A stretch of DNA of 64,000 nt from Chrysemys picta bellii (lineage: Eukaryota > Chordata > Testudines > Emydidae): NCBI RefSeq assembly GCF_011386835.1, contig NC_088792.1, positions 39,050,882-39,114,881 on the forward strand. Reading direction: 5' to 3'. A program made the position numbers and the translations under genes. This document shows, piece after piece, positions 12,386 to 23,323 of this stretch. Within the stretch, counting starts at the first letter, position 1, and every line of letters begins with the position of its first letter. The notes beneath the pieces are model-generated. The model was not told the origin of the DNA. It did not search any database and saw nothing but the letters and a program-made list of their open reading frames with translations.

Positions 12386-12819
12386 GCGTGTCACTCTGTA
12401 GCCTGGAATGTCTGTACAGTCAGTGTGAATCAATGGAAACAGTTACAAACATGGTTGAGAGATCTTTTTGTTCAGAACATCACCAGGTTCAGTCATCACT
12501 GTGATTCTTGGGCTGTTATTGTCCAGTTTGTAACTTACCAGCCATTTTCAACGCATGCATTTTTCCTTATTAAAAATGGCCACTGTGTCCTATTTCTCTC
12601 AATGGGCAAAGCCAGCAAGATGGCTACTATAATTTCCCTACAGTCTATCTTCATCTGGAAGTCAGGCTGCCCTTAAAAAATCTGTCTGCCACCTCCCGTT
12701 GTTTTCAATTAGATGGCTGCCATTCTATGGTTTAGGAGGCTGGACAGAACACAGGGACTGTGAGGAGCATCAGGGATGCTTTGAAAAGTGAATGGGGTAG
12801 TGTAGGTCCCTGGTGGGGA

Positions 12820-13108
12820 CAGGAGCGGCACCAGGCTTTTTGGCGCCCTAGGCAGCAGCGCTCCTCCTCTGAGCATTCAGGGGGCCTGGGGTCTTCGGTG
12901 GCGGGGGTCCTTCTGCTCCACGTCTTCGGGGCACTTCGGCAGCGGGTCCCAGAGCGAGTGAAGGACCCGCCACTGAATTTCCGCCGAAGACCCGGAGCGG
13001 AAGGACCCCCCGCCGCCTAATTTCCACCGAGGGTGGCAAAATGCCGCCCCCCAAATCCTGCCACCCTAGGCGACTGCTTAGGATCACCTAGTGGAAGGGC
13101 CGGCCCTG
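12820..13108. mobile_element. hAT-type non-autonomous element, 8-bp TSD
   Basis: It starts CAGGAGCGGCACC and ends GGCCGGCCCTG. GGTGGGGA lies on both sides (12812-12819 and 13109-13116), a perfect 8-bp target duplication. The 289-bp interior is GC-rich with a self-complementary region near 12945-12970 (GCGGGTCC against GGACCCGC). It has no coding capacity. Confidence 0.92.
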
Positions 13109-13116
13109 GGTGGGGA

Positions 13117-16100
13117 TCAGGAGGTAGGGGAGTGGGGCGCAGGAGAATGTGCGGAGTGGGAGAGAGGCTGAGGTGTGAGACAGTGATGGGGATAGGAGAT
13201 GGAGGGGATAGACCATCAGCTTCCCCATCCTGGGGATGGTGGTGGGTATGGAAAGTCCCCTCTGAGCAGCCAGGTGAAGGTAGTATTGCCAACTCTCAAC
13301 ACTACCCCACACAGGATTTTGTGGCCTACAGGAGGAGCTTTGGTGATGATGCAAGAAGTGTCTCTGATCCTGCAGTTTTCGGGGTGGGCATGCAGGCAGA
13401 GCTCTGTGAGAGCCTTGAGTCTAAGGTCACAGATCTGCCCTGCCACTGAGCCCTGCCTTCATGTATGGCCCCATAGCAGAGAAAAGATCTAGGGCAGCAA
13501 AAGACAGGGGAGGCAGAAGCTGAGGAAATGGTGCTGCTGTGTCCCAGGTAGAGAAGCCCCAGGGCAATAGGAGGCAGAGAAATGTACACGTGGGTCAAGA
13601 CAATAACAGGAAATTGATAGCAGTTTGCCTATGTTAGAGTAAAGAAAAGCTAAGTGAAGTCTCCATCTAAGCGAGATGTGATTTTTGTGTGTGTAGAACT
13701 TCAGGTTGAAAAGTCAACCTTTAATGTCACATATATTCACAGAGGAATTAAGGGAAGTTAAAAAGTCCAAAGACAGACTATGGTGAAAACATACTTTAGC
13801 AATAAGTTCATTATTGGTACAGTGGTATATCAAAATTGGTGAAGCATACCTTGGTAGCAAGTTTCACATTCAACTCAAATAAGTCTCAGCCACTCAAGTT
13901 GTTGAGAATTTGTCTGCCACAAAATGGAAATGGTTACATTCTTTCAACATTAATGAAATGTGGTGTCCAAAATTTTGTATAAACATGGACAAATGTCTTA
14001 AATCCTTTAACAAACAACTGGGATGTGGCTATGTTTGAGTTAGGTGAAATGAGGCAAAGTTGTCATATGTGTGAAATTTGACAATGTGCGTCTTTTACAT
14101 TAATATTCTTTTTATGTTTGTTGTCTAATATTTTCTTCCAGCAGTCACTGTTGCTTCACATACCTTTTTGAATTACACCCATGCAATAGCGTGGGCTTTC
14201 AGCTAGTGTTAAAATAACAGTCATGTAGAAATGCATCTGTGGGACATTTTAATACTATAAGTGACAGCAACAGGATAATATAACAACATAGCAATTAGGA
14301 TAGTAACAAAAAGTACACTGCAAGCTTATTTAAATGACCACTGAAAAAGTCAAATACAAAAGTGCTCCTCCTCATACATATTTCCTCAGTATAAAAAATA
14401 AACAAAAAGCCCCCAAGCAACATAAGCATTTAGAAAGTGTTTGTGACTTTCCCTTGCCAAGGAGTACTTGTAATATCCACCAGATGGTGCCACTATTAAG
14501 CAGAACTCCAGGGCTCTTTGTTTTTAGGATGAATCGTTCTTTGACAGCTGGGTCTGCAGCGGGATACATTTCTCAAACTCAGAGAAGCAGGGGAGTTTTT
14601 ACAGATTTTAGGGTATCAAATGTTCCTTTTTATCTGTAACGTGCCGCCTGTATATAACATGCTAGCAAAGGCTTCTGTTTGATGTGTTCTTTGCTTAAAT
14701 GACCTTAGTTAATTGTGGCACTTCTCTTCTGCAGTGTGGAAGCTAAGTGAGCACGGGGCTTAAAAAAAGAAAAAAATTTCACAAAGGAAGCTCTTATGCA
14801 AGCCAGCCTCTGAAGTGCTACCTTCGTCATGTAGCAAATAAATTATTCTACTTCCCACCTACGTTAATCACCATTACAAATTCTCACTTTTAAAATAATA
14901 TGCACATTGCTTCATATGCAAATAACCCCCGACCACACATTTCTCAGAACATTTTTATAAAGAACAAATTCAGCTCAATGGAAAGCTTATGTGGACACCG
15001 TGATTCAGTTATGTTCAGCATCAATGAGTCTTATGGGTCCATCATAATGGGCTGATACCTTCGGTCATCAATACTAATAAGAGAGTGAGGATCTACTGAA
15101 ATCAGAAAAGTCTGAACTTGATCAGTCTTTTTAGTCATTACAATTGCATAATTTTGTTTATATACTGTGAAGCAGACTTATCAAATAGCTGCAACCAGAT
15201 CCTCCAGTGCACTGTGGCCATGTGGTATGGCACCATCAGCATAATTTGGTCATGAACCAGTTTAACCAGTTCAGGCAGATTCAACCCTGTGTAGCGGGTT
15301 GTATGCTACACATCTTTCCCTTGTGCCGGCAAGCAGGGAAAAGGAGACATTGCTACAGAAAAGGGATGACTTTACACCATATCGATCCTTAGTGGCATTA
15401 TAGTGTGGAGGGCCTCAGAAGACACCTATGGCCATTAAAAGCCTGTGTAAGTTACAGTAGGCTTTAAGCTGCTCTACTTCAGCAGAGGGGGAATGGTCAT
15501 AAACAGAACAGCACCAATATCAGCGCAATGCAACAGAAAATTTTGCACACTACCCCCTGACTCTGCATCTTGGCTGTATTTGAGGATCTGGATCTTAGTA
15601 TAGTATCTTTGGATAGAGTGAGGGGAAATAAGGAACAAGGGAACTGTTTTACTGTATAAAAATACAGCATAGATAAATATACCTGTGAACTAATACTAGA
15701 TCTAGTAATTTTTGCAAGTTGATGATGCAATCTTTTCCCACTAGTGGCTGGAGGCTATAGAGTGGCTATACATACTACTGTTGGATGCAAGTCTGCTTCC
15801 TTTCAGTTCAATGGCAAATTTCCCATAGAATAGTCAGAAGAGAAAGTCGTGCAGATGGCCTTGCATGGGTTTTTCATGCCACAGGTCCAAAACATTTACT
15901 TTTTATAGACTCTAAAGTTGGACAAGCCTTTATCATCTAGCCTTTCAGCATATAGATATGAAATCCTCTCAAAATGGCTTGACTGGAAACCAGAAAATTT
16001 ATAAACTCATATCAAATTGCAGCTTGTGAATTTCCTAGGCTAGATCCATCATTGGCAAGAAAACATCACAGCTGATTACTTCTGCATGTTGCAGTACCTG

Positions 16101-16768
16101 TCACACTGATTCATAGAGCCAAATCCTTTTACTTCTCTTGTTAGTGGATAGTAATCAACTCTATTACCTCAACTTGGTAATAAACAGATTTTTTTATACT
16201 ATTTTCTGGACACATTGAAAAACTGAGAAGAAATTAATGGCAGAGGTTGGGGGAAACATTTTTATCTAAACTTGCTGCTTCATTCACCTACATTTGATTT
16301 TTTTTTAAATCAGACAGCTCTTGGCTCTCTTGCTTGTTCTTTTCCAAACTTTGCTGGAAATATAGTTGAGATGTTCAACTATAGTAGACTTTTACACTGT
16401 ACCTCTGGAGTATGAAGTTATGGCTGACTGCAGGTGCTAGCTGATCAATTCAGGAGATATTACAAACCTACCCTGTTGTTCAGAGTCACTGGTGTAACAG
16501 CAATACTTACTGGTTTCCAAACAAATATCACCTTTGCTTTCATTCTTCTTTTTAAAAGACTAGCTATTTATGATGTATCACAATGCTATAACAAGATACG
16601 ATGCGGCATACGATATACTTAATTATAAAGAATTGTGCTTTGGGTCAGTAATAGCTTTGAACTTTGATATCTTTCTTCTCATTAATAACTGTAATTTCTT
16701 ATCTAGAAAGTGTTTTGCAAATCAGTTTAATAGTAAGCTGCACAGAAGATATGCTGAAACCAATATTC
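13117..16768. other. Long interval without recognised genes
   Basis: 13,117-13,600 is moderately GC-rich and crossed by several overlapping frames on both strands, the pattern of unconstrained GC-rich DNA. From 13,600 to 16,768 the sequence is AT-rich and quiet, with no transposon ends, RNA genes or exons recognised. Confidence 0.4.
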
Positions 16769-16776
16769 ACTTAAGG

Positions 16777-17709
16777 CAGGGGTGGCCAACCTGAGAAGGA
16801 GCCAGAAGTTACCAATGTACATTGCCAAAGAGCCACAGTAATATGTCAGCAGCCCCCCAGCAGCTCCCCCACCCCCTGCGCCTCCCACCCACCTGGCAGC
16901 CCCACCAATCAGTGCCTCTCCCTCCCTCCCTGCACCTCCTGATCAGCTGTTTTGTGGTGTGTTTTGGAGGCTCTCGGGGGGAGGAGCGAGGGCACAGCAG
17001 GCTCAGGGTGCGTGAAGGAATGGAGTGGGGGTTGGGCCCGTGGCAGAGCCAGGGGTTGAGCAGTGAGCACCCCCCAGCACATTGGAAAGTTGGTGCCTGT
17101 AGCTCCAGCCCTGGAGTCGATGCCTATACAAGGAGCCGCATATTAACTTCTGAAGAGCCACATGCAGGGCCGGCTCTAGGCACCAGCAAAACAAGCTGGT
17201 GCTTGAGGAGGCACATTTTTAGGGGCGGCATTCTGGCGCGGGCCATGCCGCCCCTAAAGATGTGCCCCGGCCACCCTAACTCACCTCCGCTGCTGCCACT
17301 CGCGCGCCGCTGCTCGCCCTCCCTCCCAGGCTCTCAAACCCGGGAGGGAGGGGGAGATCCCGAGCAGCCACGGCGCACGAAACAGCTGATTCGCTCGCCG
17401 CAGCCGCTTGGGATCTCCCCCTCCCTCCCGGGTTTGAGAGCCTGGGAGGGAGGGGGAGACCCCGAGTGGCCGCGGCGCACGCGCTGCTTCTCCCTCTCCC
17501 TTCCTCCCTCCTAGGCTTGAGAGCCTGGGGGGAGGAGGCAGGGCTGGGGATTTGGGGAAGAGGCGGAGTTGAGGCGGCGCTGGGGGGGGTAAGAAAAAAA
17601 CGGGGGGGGGGGGGGGGGTTGGCCAAAACTGTTTTCGCTTGGGGCGGCAAAAATCCTAGAGCCGGCTCGGGCCACATGTGGCTCTGGAGCCACAGGTTGG
17701 GCACCCCTG
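16777..17709. mobile_element. hAT element (CAGGGGTGGCCAACC ends), host of another hAT
   Basis: The ends CAGGGGTGGCCAACCTG and CAGGTTGGGCACCCCTG form a long terminal inverted repeat. ACTTAAGG flanks both sides (16769-16776 and 17710-17717), a perfect 8-bp duplication. The words 'GAGCCACA' near both ends are typical of this Charlie-like type. The interior is interrupted at 17165 by a second hAT. No transposase frame is present. Confidence 0.93.
17165..17670. mobile_element. Nested hAT-type element with long hairpin
   Basis: The left end is CAGGGCCGGCTCTAGG and the right end is CCTAGAGCCGGCTCGG, with the last bases mutated. GCCACATG lies on both sides (17157-17164 and 17671-17678), a perfect 8-bp duplication within the outer hAT. 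Arms at 17317-17381 and 17390-17454 form an approximately 65-bp imperfect hairpin with the loop ACAGCTGA. A 17-base G run (17602-17618) lies near the right end. Apparent frames here are GC-rich artefacts. Confidence 0.92.
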
Positions 17710-17717
17710 ACTTAAGG

Positions 17718-19066
17718 GAATTGTGGAGAAGACTTTCTACAAGAAAAATATATTTTAATGTTTATATTTGGTTAGAATAAAAGAGTTGTCTAGCTTACTG
17801 TTTAACAAATTTAGCTTGTTAAAGCCTTTAATTCTAATTTGTGTTTGAGTTGCCATTTTACTGCTATGTATCCTGTGTCTCTTGAACTGCAAGGGACACT
17901 GCACTCTGCCAAGAAGCCATCCTCCTGGAGAATATAAGCAGCATTGCTCTCTGAGCCAACTGCTCTGGGGTGCATAAGAATGAGGCAGTCTGTGTTCTCC
18001 CCTAGAAAGATATACAATGCTCACAGAGTCTAATGACCCAGTGAGAAACAGTCATGAACTCACGCCAGACCCCAAGACACCTGGCCAGCTTGTTTAACCT
18101 TTTCAATCAGGCGCTTTAAACTAAAGAATTTGTTTACAGTAATATTCATTCCTCTTAGACATTTTCCCTGGGCCTTCTCTGTCATACTTTTGTTCATCTG
18201 ATTAGTTTCCATAGTGACACTCATTTGTAGAGTTAAGAGTTCTTCATAGCAGGTTCCTGCAAATGCCAGCCGCTGATCACTAGGCATGTGTGCCAGGTTA
18301 ATAAGACAAAGTCAGTCTTATTTTACCCCTTTTTGTGGTTTGTTTTTGACTTCAGTGAGGGGGCTTCCTCACAAAAACATTCTATTGCTTTCAGAGTCCA
18401 AAAATTCCTAACTCATTATTCTGGATGATATTTTTGACTGAATTAATTCTGATTGAATTTCAATTGCAGTCTCTGAGGTAGCTGCCTATCTGTGTAAACT
18501 GTTACATAAGCTAGGGAAGTTTTCCTTTAAAGCAGGGACTCTAGAACATTTTACAGACATCCAGGGCTCATGTTGCCTTATTTTAAATGCAGAATGATTA
18601 CATGAATAGAAATGCAACCAAGTGATGCACTCAAGTTTCTCTTTTAATACAGATTAGATGCGGGAATTAGTTTTTCTTCTGAGAACATTGCTACTGCTTT
18701 TGAGAATCAGAGAACCAAATAAATAGATATATAAAATCTATGGGGCTGTGTGCCTAACAGAGAAACAATGATCTGCAATAAGTGCACATATACCAATAAG
18801 GACAAATGTCCACAATAACTATTCCAAGAACACATTTACTCAAAATACCCTGATTTGTGTGACAACTGCAACTAATTTACGTAAACACACAGAAAGAGAT
18901 TTAGGAAAAAACTGAATTAAGAGAGAGAAACCTCATATTATAAAATGTTGAATCTCTGCAAGGGTGCTAATGGAGTTTTGGAAAATGGTGTGTTGTGCGG
19001 GTGTCATTTGTTTTTGTTTTTTTGGGTTGGAGAAAGAGGAGAGGAGAGACAAGTTTTCTGTCACAC
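17718..19066. other. No recognised gene
   Basis: AT-rich sequence between the nested hATs and the Harbinger element. No motif-bearing frame, transposon end or RNA gene was recognised. Confidence 0.4.
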
Positions 19067-19528
19067 TAAGGGTATGTCTACACTATGAAATTAGGTCAAA
19101 TTTATAGAAGTTGACTTTTAGGAAGCGATTTTATACAGTCGATTGTGTGTGTCCCCACTAAGCGCATTAAGTCGGCAGAGTGCGTCCACAGTACCGTGGC
19201 TAGTGTTGACTTTCGGAGCGTTGCATTGTGGGTAGCTATCCCACAGTTCCCGCAGTCTCCGCTGCCCATTGGAATTCTGGGTTGAGCTCCCAATGCCTGA
19301 TGGGGCAGAAACATTGTTATGGTTTGGGGTACATGTCGTCAGTCGCCCTTCCATCCATGAAAGCAAAGGCAGACAATCGTTTCACGCCTTTTTTCCGTGC
19401 AGACACCATACTGCTTTCAGCAGACGGTGCAGTAGGACTGCTAACCATCATCATCCAACCACTGCTTCCGCTGCAACTCTGCTCTCCTGGTGCCATGAAT
19501 CGACCTCGCCGGTCCTCTCGTCGTTCTT

Positions 19529-19536
19529 TATAAATA
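19529..19536 (+). promoter_or_regulatory. TATA-like box, first copy
   Basis: TATAAATA lies about 320 bp upstream of the transposase ATG within the first tandem copy. Its promoter function is inferred from sequence and position only. Confidence 0.4.
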
Positions 19537-19764
19537 TCTATTCTCGTGGTATCCCGTTGTCATCCACCGCTTCCGCTGCAACTCTCTCCTGCTCGTGTCT
19601 CGATAGCGAATTTCTCCATGTTGTCTGTCATGGGCTCCCGGGAACATGTGTTCTTCCTCAGGAAATGTGCGCGGTGCTAACCGTCATCATCCAACCACTG
19701 CTTCTGCTGCAACTCATCTCCCCTGGTGCCATGAATCCACCTCACAGGTCCTATCGTCGTTTGG

Positions 19765-19772
19765 TATAAATA
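19765..19772 (+). promoter_or_regulatory. TATA-like box, second copy
   Basis: TATAAATA recurs in the second tandem copy about 79 bp before the transposase ATG, a better-placed candidate for the functional TATA box. Confidence 0.45.
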
Positions 19773-19850
19773 TCTATTCTTGTGGCATCCATCGTCATCC
19801 ACCGCTTCCGCTGCAACTCTGCTCTCCTGCAGACACCATACCACAGCAAG

Positions 19851-21133
19851 CATGGAGCCCGCTCAGCTCACTGCTGCTGTTGTGAGCATTGTAAACACCT
19901 CACACATTATCCTGCAGTATGTGCGGAATCAGAACCTGCAAAAGCAGGCGAGGAGGTGATGACAGCACAATCACGATAATGATGAGGACAGGGACACAGA
20001 CTTCTCTCAAAGCACTGGCCCTGGCAATTTGGACATCAGGGTGGTAATGGGGCAGGTTCATGCCATGGAACGTTGATTCTGGGCCCAGGAAACAAGCACA
20101 GACTGGTGGGACTGCATAGTGTTGCAGGTCTGGGATGATTCCCAGTGGCTGCGAAACTTTCACATGCGTAAGGGCACTTTCATGGAACTTTGTGACTTGC
20201 TTTCCCCTGCCCTGCAGCAAAGAATACCAAGATGAGAGCAGCCCTCACAGTTGAGAAGCGAGTGGCGATAGCCCCGTGGAAGCTTGCAACGCCAGACAGC
20301 TACCAGTCAGTCAGGAATCAATTTGGAGTTGGTAAATCTACTGTGGGGGCTGCTGTGATCCAAGTAGCCAATGCAATCACTGAGCTGCTGCTATCAAGGG
20401 TAGTGTCTCTGGGAAATGTGCAGGTCATAGTGGATGGCTTTGCTGCAATGGGATTCCCTAACTGTGGTGGGACGATAGACGGAACGCATATTCCTATCTT
20501 GGGACTGGACCACCTTGGCAGCCAGTTCATAAACCGCAAGGGGTACTTTTCAATGGTGCTGCAAGCACTGGTGGATCACAAGGGACATTTCACTGACATC
20601 AACGTGGGATGGCCAGGAAAGGTACATGACGCTCACATCTTCAAGAACTCTGGTCTGTTTGAACAGCTGCAGGAAGGGACTTATTTCCCAGACCAGAAAA
20701 TAACTGTTGGGGATGCTGAAATTCCTATAGTTATCCTTGGGGACCCAGCCTACCCCTTAATGCCGTGGCTCATGAAGCCATACACAGGCACCCTGGACAG
20801 TAGTAAGGAGCTGTTCACTATAGGCTGAGCAAGTGCAGAATGGTGGTAGAATGTGCATTTGGATGTTTAAAAGTGCGCTGGCACAGTTTACTGACTTGGT
20901 CAGACCTCAGCGAAACCAATATTCCAATTGTTATTGCCGCTTGCTGTGTGCTCCACAATATCTGTGAGAGTAAGGGGGAAACGTTTATGGCAGGGTGGGA
21001 GGTTGAGGCAAATCGCCTGGCCGCTGATTATACGCAGCCAAACACCAGGATGATTAGAAGAGCACAGCAGGGCATGCTGCGCAGCAGAGAAGCTTTGAAA
21101 ACCAGTTTCATGACTGGCCAGGCTACGGTGTGA
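19851..21133 (+). pseudogene. Harbinger DDE transposase pseudogene (HARBI1-like)
   Basis: In related elements this nuclease cuts the transposon at its ends and reinserts it, aided by a Myb-like partner. The frame from the ATG at 19851 reads MEPAQLTAAVVSIVN, is broken by TGA codons at about 19956-19961, 20073 and 20232, and is open from the ATG at 20232 to 20828. That block holds a helix-turn-helix-like region (VEKRVAIAPWKLA...VGKSTVGAAV) and the catalytic boxes NCGGTIDGTHIPI, VGWPGKVHDAHIF and LGDPAYPLMPW. A one-base shift near 20820 moves the rest to another frame (20840-21133), which has the box with the catalytic Glu, VVECAFGCLK. The DDE residues appear kept. All in-frame stops are TGA, as expected from CGA decay. 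Confidence 0.92.
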
Positions 21134-21234
21134 CAGTTCTGTTTGTTTCTCCTCGATGAAAACTTGCCCCTTGTTTCACTCTACTTCCCTGTAACCCAAC
21201 CACCCTCCCCTCTTCAGTCACCACTTGCAGAGGC

Positions 21235-21240
21235 AATAAA
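21235..21240 (+). terminator. Poly-A signal of the transposase gene
   Basis: AATAAA lies about 100 bp after the transposase stop codon on +. Its use is inferred from position. Confidence 0.55.
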
Positions 21241-21268
21241 GTCATTATTGTTTCAAAATCATGCATTC

Positions 21269-21274
21269 TTTATT
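21269..21274 (-). terminator. Poly-A signal of the Myb-like gene
   Basis: TTTATT on + reads AATAAA on -, downstream of the Myb-like gene. It lies only about 30 bp from the oppositely oriented signal at 21235, so the two transcripts would overlap tail to tail. Confidence 0.5.
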
Positions 21275-21598
21275 AATTCAGCACACAAATAGGGGGATAA
21301 CTGCCAAGGTAGCCCGGGAGGGGTGGGGGAGAAGGGAAGCACTGGGCGGGGTGGTGGATGAGGGGAGAAGGGAAGGACAAGGCCACACTGCACTTCAAAA
21401 CTTATTGAATGCCAGCCTTCTGTTGCTTGGGCAGTCCTCTGGGGTGGAGTGGTTGGGTGCCCGGAGTCCTCCCCCCCCCGTGTTCTTGGGCATCTGGGTG
21501 AGGAGGCTATGGAACTTGGGGAGGAGGGCAGGCAGTTACGCAGGGGCAGCAGCGGCAGTCTGTGCTCCTGCTGCCTTTCCCCCAGACACCGGAGCATA

Positions 21599-22736
21599 TC
21601 AGTTTGATCTCCCTAGTAGCCTCAGCATTGCATCCTGCCTCCGCTCATTGCGCTGCCACCATCTCTCATCTTGCTCCCGCCACCTCTCATCTCGTTCGTC
21701 CCTCCTGTCCTCGCGTTCATTTTCTGCTTTCCTGGACTCTGACATTGTTTGCCTCCACGCATTCTGCTGAGCTCTTTCAGTGCGGGAGGACTGCATGAGC
21801 TCAGAGAACATTTCATCGTGAGTGCATTTTTTTCGCCTCCTTATCTGCACTAGCCTCTGGGACAGAGATGATAGGGGTAGCGTTGAAACATTTGCAGCTG
21901 CAGGAGGAAAAAAAGGGAGAGTAGTATTTAAAAAGACACATTTTAGAGAACAATGGGTAGACTCTTTCACGGTGAACGAAGCTGTTAACATTACATAGCA
22001 CATGTGGTTTTTGTACAAGGTCGCATTTTGCCTCTTATTGAGTGCCTGCCTGTTTGGTGTGAGAGATCACACATGCAGGGCCAGGCAACAGAATTCGGTT
22101 TGCTGGCAGCCATGGTAAGCCACAGTCTTTCAGCTTCTTCAACCTTCATAACATGCGGGAATGGTTTCAAACAGCACCCTCCTTTCCCATACTAAGCACC
22201 CGTTGGGTTGGCCATTTAAAAGGAGGGGCTGTACTGGCCGCGAATGCATCCCAAGTCTTCAGGGCAAATTAATCATTAAACACGCTTGCTTTTAAACCAT
22301 GCATTATATTTACAAAGGTACACTCACTCCTCATCTTCCTCATCCCCAAAATCCTCATCTCTGTTGCATGAGACTCCCCCCTTGCAGGTGTCCACAGACA
22401 GGGGTAGGGTAGTGGTAGGGTCCCCCCCCCAGAATTGCATTCAGCTCATCATAGAAGCGGCATGTCTGGGGCTCTGACCCAGAGCAGCCATTTGCTTCTT
22501 TGTTTTTTTTGGTAAGCTTGCCTGAGCTCCTTAATTTTCACGTGGCACTGCTGCGGGTCCCTGTCGTGGCCTCTGTCCATCATGCCCTTGGAGATTTGTT
22601 CAAATATTTTGGCATTTCGTCTTTTGGAACGGAGTTCTGATAGCACGGCTTCATCTCCCCAAACAGCGATCAGATCCAGTACCTCCCATTCGGTCCATGC
22701 TGGAGCTCTTTTGCGATTCTGGGACTGCATGGTCAC
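21599..22736 (-). pseudogene. Harbinger Myb/SANT-like DNA-binding protein, two exons
   Basis: The partner protein of Harbinger transposases binds the element and helps bring the transposase to it. Exon 1 starts at 22736. It opens MTMQSQNRKRAPAWTEWEVL and has the tryptophan-rich trihelix/SANT pattern (AWTEWEVLDLIAVWGDE..., then IFEQISKGM, then CHVKIKELRQAY). A frameshift follows at an A-run (about 22500), and the distal part then reads an acidic stretch to a candidate donor GTGAGT (22322-22327 on +). A pyrimidine tract and CTGCAG acceptor lie at 21898-21910. Exon 2 (to 21599) encodes a highly charged coiled-coil-like tail rich in E, R, D, W and Q (WREQDERWWQRNERRQD) and ends LLRLLGRSN-like. 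Introns are inferred from the splice-like signals. Confidence 0.82.
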
Positions 22737-23323
22737 TGCACTGATGAGCTCTGCATGGTCACCTGTGTTGATTAGCTCGCCAAGCTCGTCAAACAGGAAA
22801 TGAAATTCAAAAGTTCCTGGGGCTTTTCCTGTCTACCTGGCCAGTGCATCTGAATGCTGTCCAGAGCGGTCACAATGGAGCACTCTGGGATAGCTCCTGG
22901 AGGCCAATACCGTCAAATTGCATCCACACTACCCCAAATTCAACCCGGCAATGTCGATTTCAGCGCTAATCCCCTCATTGGGGAGGAGTACAGAAATCGA
23001 TTTTAAGAGCCCTTTAAGTCGACAAAAATGGCTTCGTCGTGCGGACGGGTGCAGGGTTAAATCGATCTAATGCTGCTAAATTCGACCTAAACTCATAGTG
23101 TAGACCAGGGTTAAGTATTGATTCTGTTAAACTTCATGCACAAACTGTTATGCAATTTCCTGGAATTTGTATTAGTTTGGCACATTTTTCTATAGATGAC
23201 ACTAAAATGTGGCTTAATAACACACAAAAATTCTCTGTTAGGCATTCACATATAAAAATAAACCAATAAACTATTACAAGAGCTGGCCAGAGGGAAGATA
23301 AAGTGGCATTCTCAAGAGACCAT

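Larger units (their letters stand above)
19439..19825 (+). repeat. Tandem ~236-bp duplication upstream of the transposase
   Basis: The block starting GCTAACCATCATCATCCAAC at 19439 recurs at 19676 with a few changes. 'CATCCACCGCTTCCGCTGCA' occurs at 19561 and again near 19796. The offset is 235-237 bp. Each copy contains TATAAATATCTATTCT. The duplicated segment ends just before the transposase ATG, so it probably covers promoter or leader DNA. Confidence 0.85.
19070..23111. mobile_element. PIF/Harbinger transposon, near-complete, two genes, inactivated
   Basis: The 4,042-bp element starts GGGTATGTCTACACTATG. Its right end, read from the other strand, is ACCCTGGTCTACACTATG. The inverted match continues inward for about 38 bp with a few mismatches. 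TAA lies on each side (19067-19069 and 23112-23114), the 3-bp duplication expected of Harbinger elements. Inside are both genes known for this superfamily: a DDE transposase on + (19851-21133) and a Myb/SANT-like protein on - (21599-22736), convergent, with poly-A signals in between. Stops and frameshifts make it a dead copy, but the architecture is complete. Confidence 0.93.

Noticed and set aside
12203..12676. 157-codon open frame
   Set aside because: It spans the end of a MITE and adjacent unique DNA and has no domain-like sequence.
16822..17514. 230-codon proline/arginine/glycine-rich frame
   Set aside because: It crosses two nested hAT elements and a long hairpin, with overlapping frames on the other strand.
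20232..21133. Host gene HARBI1 or a similar domesticated transposase
   Set aside because: The frame is broken by stops and a shift and lies between Harbinger terminal repeats with a TAA duplication, so it is the element's own transposase, not a domesticated gene.
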